A stretch of DNA of 64,000 bases from the NCBI GenBank assembly GCA_958510875.1, contig OY294071.1, forward strand, positions 36,362,581 to 36,426,580. Reading direction: 5' to 3'. This stretch comes from Endomychus coccineus. Taxonomy: Eukaryota; Arthropoda; Insecta; Coleoptera; Endomychidae. The position numbers were made by a program, and so were the translations under genes. A model generated the notes under the pieces. It ran no database searches and had not been told where the DNA came from. It worked only from the letters and a program-made list of their open reading frames with translations. Shown here in pieces: positions 58,830-64,000 of the stretch (the first letter of the stretch is position 1; every line of letters starts with the position of its first letter).

Positions 58830-60720
58830 GTAGTCCAATGAATACCATTAACTTGTTCTTATTGCACTAGGTTTTTAAATTATGTTTATTCATTAATTTG
58901 TAGATATATTTATTTATAAATCAGATCATGTGAATTTTGGTATTGCTTTTGTCTTTCAGCTCCTCCTGAATGAATCCTACAGGTTTTACTCCAGATTCCA
59001 AAAGATATGATTCTTCAGCAATTGATAAATCATCGCATTTTTTAGTTTATTTAAATTGTAATCGCATCCGAAACCTTGTTCGCAAAGATCCTCATTGTAT
59101 TTTAGTGAAAACCTTAAGCTATTTGTAATAAAAAAAGTTGATAAGTAGATTGAACTTGTGATTCGTAAAAAGTTTTCCTTCAAATATATACAAATGTCAA
59201 AAATTAAATCAGACAAAAATCATAAATATAATAAAAAAAGATTGTTTGATAGATGTAGCAATAATTTCTCAACGAAATTAGTTCTAAATCGAGATACACT
59301 TAACTGGAAACTGCAAGATTTGACTACGTATATTCACATTATTATTATGAATCAAACCGAACTGTATGTACCTAAAGGTTTGGTCGAAACTGAAAGTTCG
59401 CTTACAGTATTTTTTTCTATTTTCAAAATAGCTAGACCAGAATTTTGTGAAATGTTTATATATTGTGTCCAAAAAGGTTCTAGCTTATTTAATGAAATGA
59501 GATCAGGATATTCTTTCTCCTATAATTTTCTAATCTCGTCTTCAACCCCAACCATACATTTTCTACAATAAAAAAAATAGTTATCTTTTTTAATCATTAC
59601 GTGAGGTAGGAATGAGTAACCGTCCAGAATTATCAGAATTTAGTAAACGATCCTCGTACATATGATAAATTCTCCCTGAGCCGAAGATGCAATTAGTATT
59701 CTATCGGCAATGTTTTTGGTAATCCAGTTTGTATCATAAGGAGGCAGAAATCAATATATCTACGCAATAATTTCCTAAACCCATCGACACATTTGTTGCA
59801 GGTTTTGGTGTACAGTTAATGCACTTTCATTATGCAGTATATTTTAACATATAGTAAAAAGAATCAAATTTATGGCGATTATATTATTATATCTTTTTTC
59901 AAATTTACCACATTGTACGTAAACAATTTGGCACAAGTGGTATTATTTCACTCAATCTCAAACCATAGCTATTCTGGCGAATGAAATACACACACTTTGT
60001 TTATTACAGAAAAAGTGAGTATTGAACTTTGACAAGCCGTGAAATTAAAGAACTTTCGATGTTTGACAAACGTTGATCGGATATCAATCTGCCCATGTAA
60101 CGTTGAACATTAATTTCTGAAAAAAAATTTCCTTCTTACGTAATTTAAAAATGGAAATCTTTGTCGGTGGCGAAATTCATGATAAATACGTACTGACAGT
60201 GCGATTCTGTTAAAACCATCAGGTTCCTAGGATAGGTAAGAAAGTAGACTTCAGGTTTCTGTGAGGTGTTTAAAATTGTCGTATCTATTATTGTTTCGGG
60301 TGTAGTAGCCACTTGTTGCTAAATCGTAAGCACTGCTTAAAGAAGAATATGAAGAAATGTGATAAATCTGAAGTTATTAAAAACTTCATGTTAGCTAGAT
60401 TCCTAAAACAACTTTTGTCGTGGAAAATTTTTATAATAGGGTCTATACTCTATAGAAATTTGGGAAGGACTAGTTTCAAACAACGACGAAAGATCGTTGT
60501 ATTTCTCCTTTTTAATTGGTAATTTATTCAAATATATGGACTTTGGAGTATTTGCTCCAGATGAAATAGGTAGGTCTCGTTTTTCTATAGCAGTTCAGAC
60601 TTCTGAATTCTTAAGCACTTATTAATAGCTTTTTATAAAGCTTAAAAATGCTGTTTAAACGCAAAACAACAAGAAACACGCGGTATCAAACGGGGGCCTA
60701 CGTATGGTGTAGATCTCACT
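58830..60720. other. Gene-free stretch between MSRRKQ exon and downstream promoter
   Basis: AT-rich DNA. One 137-codon frame (59158-59571, plus) has no recognisable motif or splice context. I see nothing else. Confidence 0.5.
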
Positions 60721-60723
60721 CTG

Positions 60724-60997
60724 TGACGTCAACAGTGTACAGTGACAGTGTACATACAATATTTTAGGAATAGTCTGGATATCGAATATATAAAGACTGC
60801 GGTTAACTCGACATAAATTACGAATTTTCCATTACTCTGTGAACTTACTGATTCATTCATTCTACATGCGATTCTATGGCACTATTACTTGTGTTCGTGT
60901 GGTTAGATCTTATTTACCGCGTCTGATCTTATGTTCTCAACAAAGTAGAGTTTTTCTTGTTTTTAGTTAGTATAAGGAAGTTTAAAGAGAAAAAACG
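60724..60997 (+). promoter_or_regulatory. CRE/TATA promoter and 5' UTR exon candidate
   Basis: A palindromic CRE TGACGTCA (60724-60731) lies about 60 bp upstream of TATATAAAG (60787-60795). About 200 bp further on, AAAAAACG/GTAAGTATT (donor at 60998) is a strong splice donor. Together they look like a core promoter and a non-coding first exon that would splice to the acceptor ATTATTTTAG at 62046-62055, right before the ATG at 62058. Confidence 0.5.
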
Positions 60998-62055
60998 GTA
61001 AGTATTACTCAATGTTTCCTAAATAAAATCAGTATTTTTTTGATTTCGTAATTTTTTTCACAATTTAAAAACTTCAACTGTCAATGCAGAACAATAAACT
61101 TTTACTCAACTCAAGTTATAATATAGTAAAATAATTGACTAAAATACCTTTTCATATTTTATATTGATACACACATACATTATCTGCTAACATTCACTGA
61201 TTATTTAGTTTTGATTATGCTATTATTACATGCGCTGATTTGATTTGACATATCCGCGTACCGGAAACGGTCAATTCCAAGCCAAGCGAACAACATCAAG
61301 CCTAAAGCCTTCATCTTTCCTTTTCGCAGCTCTCACATGCGAGACAATCCACGCGTTCTAAGGGTTTTTTCGAAAATACAATACTATTCTGAAATCCAAA
61401 TTATTGCTTGGCAGTTAATACAATACTGGTGCAGGTAACTTATAGATTGTGGACATTTTATACAGATTGAGAATGTGTGGATGTTTAAAAGTTCACACAT
61501 AAGTAACATGAACACTGGATAGCAATTATCTTCATTTATAATTGTTTTTATATCGAATCTCATTACAATCGTATTGTTTACTAATATAAGTAAATAGTAG
61601 AATATCGGTATTACAAATATTTATGCACCCCTCCTTTGGATTGAAGTTTAACAAATTAATTTTACAACGTTACATTTGGTCAATTTTTTTAAAGTTGGAT
61701 TCATATAGTTAAAGAAATTAATTGCATATTTTCTTCCACTACTAGATTAAAAAAGTTTGAAAAAAGTTCAAACTATAATTACCTACATATTGTGTAGCAA
61801 AATTAGATTCATATTTGTAGATAAAATATCGAAACATGGTTATTTGAGTTTAATGCACTTTTATTCGTAAACTGAATTCACATCTTTTTTGAAAAAAATG
61901 TTTGGATGCTCGCTGACCATTTTTAGTTGAACAGTACCATTGTATTAATTTTCAGTTGAAAATTTGTTCGGAAAGAGAATGTTTAATGTTATATTTTCGA
62001 TGTGGGTTCAGGAACATAGAAGTATTATATTTACTGATAAGTGATATTATTTTAG

Positions 62056-63246
62056 AAATGGAACGTGGTCAAGGAGAAAAGCCTGAACATATTGTGCCTA
62101 ATAAAAATGATAGTGGTCCATCATCGGCTGCAGCTGATGATCAGTCTACAACTGACGAAGAAGTGCAGCTTTCCGCAGCTATGTCACAACTGAATTTGAT
62201 TTCGTTGCATCGAGTAATGGGGCAAACAAGCATATGTGACTTTAGTGGTACCAGTGCTGGGGATCCGTCAACCATAATGGCTGCAAAAGCAGCTACAGCT
62301 AAAGCAGCAGCAGCAATAGGCGCTGCTAAGACTGCAGGTAGAAGTCTCACTTCTGCTGCAGGTACTGCTGCATCCTCGCATGGTCATGGTCAATCGACCA
62401 GTTCTGCAAGCCATACTCCGAAAGTTCGTTGTGCAACAGCTCCTCCTATTAGATCCTCTACACCTATCTTTGGTGAACCCGAAGTGGAAGAAGATCTTTC
62501 TCCAACTTCTTCTACTATTCAGCTCTCAGCTGCATCATCTTCAACTGATCCATTTGCTATTTCAGTTGTTCCATCAGCTGTTACTATTACAGATATCTTG
62601 ACGGAAACTGAAGAAGAATATGAACAAGAAATCAAAAAGGAACCCGCTCATAGTTCTGTTACCTGGCATTATGGCCCCAAAACATCTACTCCTAAAAAGA
62701 TAATAGATCTGACTCGAACTTCTGACATCCCTCCTGCTGAAATTGAAGATGTTGGCTCAAAAGCTAATATAGCTGTTATCCGAACTAAGGAAGTTGCTTC
62801 GAAAGCTAATACAGCTGCCTACGCAACTAAGGAAGTTGCATCCGAGACTGCACAAATCTCTATCAAGCCAACTAGGGATATTGCTTCTGAAACAGTTTTC
62901 GAAACTAAGAACATTGCAACTGAGACAGTTAATGTACTCGAAGCTGCTTCACAAACTTTTGTGAAGGATTACCAAGGTAGAAGGGCCCTGTACATCTCAG
63001 CATCACAACTTAAAATGGTGGCCTCTACCGCATTTGAAACTGTTGAAGGTATTGTGCGTACAGCAAAAAGTGATGTCTTGTCCCTAAGTGAAGGTGAATC
63101 TGTGGATCTCTCACCAGGAACTACAGATCGCTCTCAGGAAAGTCCACCAGCTACCCCACAGGAGGAAAATCCAGCTGAGCCGGTGGTAAAACAAACTGAA
63201 GAATTGTATAAAAATGTCCAATTTGAAAAAGATACACCTCAACCTG
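62056..63246 (+). CDS. Unrecognised Ala/Ser/Thr-rich protein with amphipathic repeats, partial
   Basis: Coding frame from ATG 62058 (MERGQGEKPEHIVPNKND); the frame is also open upstream to 61956, but TTTTAG/AAATGG marks an acceptor. I do not recognise it. Residues about 75-110 are Ala-rich (MAAKAATAKAAAAIGAAKTA); the middle is Ser/Thr/Pro-rich and acidic. Then come imperfect 12-14-residue repeats (TKEVASKANTAAYA, TKEVASETAQISIK, TRDIASETVFE, TKNIATETVNVLE) and an amphipathic region (ISASQLKMVASTAFETVEGI). These recall the KTKEGV-type repeats of lipid-binding helices (synuclein, perilipins). It ends at a donor (CCT G/GTGAGT, 63246/63247) or, if read through, at a stop at 63284, with AATAAA near 63500. 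More exons probably lie beyond 64000. Confidence 0.65.
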
Positions 63247-63299
63247 GTGAGTTCAGAATTCCCATGTATAGTTTCAGGCTTTGAATTAAAAGAAAATAT

Positions 63300-64000
63300 A
63301 AATCAAATTAAATATTGCTAGCCTTCATTATATTTTTCAAAAACCAGATTTAGTTAAATGCATACAAAAATTCACAAATCTAGATACAAAAATTATATTG
63401 TATTCTGACTCAGATATCTCCAGATAGTATGAACTTTCCATATGGTATTTGAATAAATTTAGTTGTACTAGAATTTTTATTTCTATTGTTTTGAATCAAA
63501 ATAAAGTTCATATATACCTGCTTTTGTAAACATGTGTTATCAAGTTGTTTTGAATTCTCTGGTCTAATGGGTGTTATTGTTGAATTTGTGGTATTTCAGG
63601 ATTCATGTGTTTATTACCAGCATTTTTTAAGTAGCACTTAGCACTTTTAACCCTCGATATGTGTGTACACTCATTCATAGAGAAAAATGACCCCATCTTG
63701 TCCAGTAAATTACTGTAATTGAAATATTCAAATATTAATAGTATGCTCCCCCTCTTTCGGAAAGAAGTATCAGTTGGTATTACTATTGATGATGGGTAGA
63801 TGGCGCTAATTTAGAAATTAAAAAAACGAGCCTAAAAATTCAATGTACAGAATGGAACTACCAGTAGTAAGCTGCCAAACTTCAGCAATCGATAGTACAT
63901 CGAATAATAAGTCGACGTGCATAATTTAATTTTTTTAGAAAAGCTTGATTAGCCCTTCAATTTTCGGTTTAAAAAATCATTTCTTTATCGTAACTCTGAC
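63300..64000. other. Right edge, intron or 3' flank
   Basis: AT-rich with no coding sense. AATAAA at about 63500 could end a read-through isoform of the upstream exon. Confidence 0.4.

Noticed and set aside
58424..58848. Long frames on both strands (84 and 120 codons) in the CpG-rich block
   Set aside because: High CpG content lowers stop density; protein sequence matches nothing and splice signals are lacking.
59158..59571. 137-codon open frame on plus
   Set aside because: No known motif, no splice context, Asn/Lys/Ile-rich composition like the surrounding AT-rich DNA; within what chance can give in 64 kb.

Overview
This is a window of AT-rich insect nuclear DNA, most likely from a beetle. 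That call rests on the gene family set, gene structure and LINE types, and the order-level assignment is a guess. Genes are split by introns with good GT-AG borders, and introns and intergenic DNA are full of foldback (inverted-repeat) elements, LINE fragments and tandem repeats. I rebuilt every gene model by hand from splice signals, reading-frame phase and protein family patterns.

Region 1 (1-11782, minus strand): the 5' two thirds of a KDM5/Lid histone H3K4 demethylase (JmjN, ARID, PHD1, JmjC, C5HC2, start of PLU-1), 11 coding exons in one frame. The gene runs off the left edge. Its introns hold a foldback element, a decayed LINE and a decayed Penelope-like element.

Region 2 (about 12-15.8 kb): a mostly empty divergent intergenic stretch with a foldback element whose two arms each carry a hammerhead-ribozyme-like motif, then a promoter-like block with three CACGTG boxes, one of them a perfect CLEAR-type site.

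Region 3 (15887-20094, plus): a complete secretory carrier membrane protein (SCAMP), 344 aa, with NPF motifs and four membrane spans. Downstream (20.9-24.1 kb) lies a dense cluster of tandem repeats and palindromes.

Region 4 (24362-34751, plus): a complete endosomal-type Na+/H+ exchanger (NHE6/7/9 class, fly Nhe3 class), 668 aa in 13 exons. Two of its introns look U12-type: one AT-AC and one GT-AG with a perfect GTATCCTTT donor. A nested foldback element and a decayed LINE sit in its introns.

Region 5 (37.5-46 kb): repeat-rich DNA with a 3 kb long-inverted-repeat element enclosing a 45-aa basic ORF, more foldbacks, tandem repeats and a nearly intact LINE reverse transcriptase.

Region 6 (46783-56248, plus): a four-exon gene for a 465-aa protein I do not recognise, with two NPF motifs and a long acidic tail.

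Region 7 (58.4-63.3 kb, plus): a short MSRRKQ exon typical of NuRD-recruiting zinc-finger factors, then a promoter-like region (CRE, TATA, 5' donor) and a 1.2 kb exon of an unrecognised low-complexity protein with amphipathic TKEVA-type repeats. Both probably continue past the right edge.

SCAMP, NHE6/7/9 and the NPF protein all suggest endosomal membrane traffic, but nothing shows they are co-regulated.
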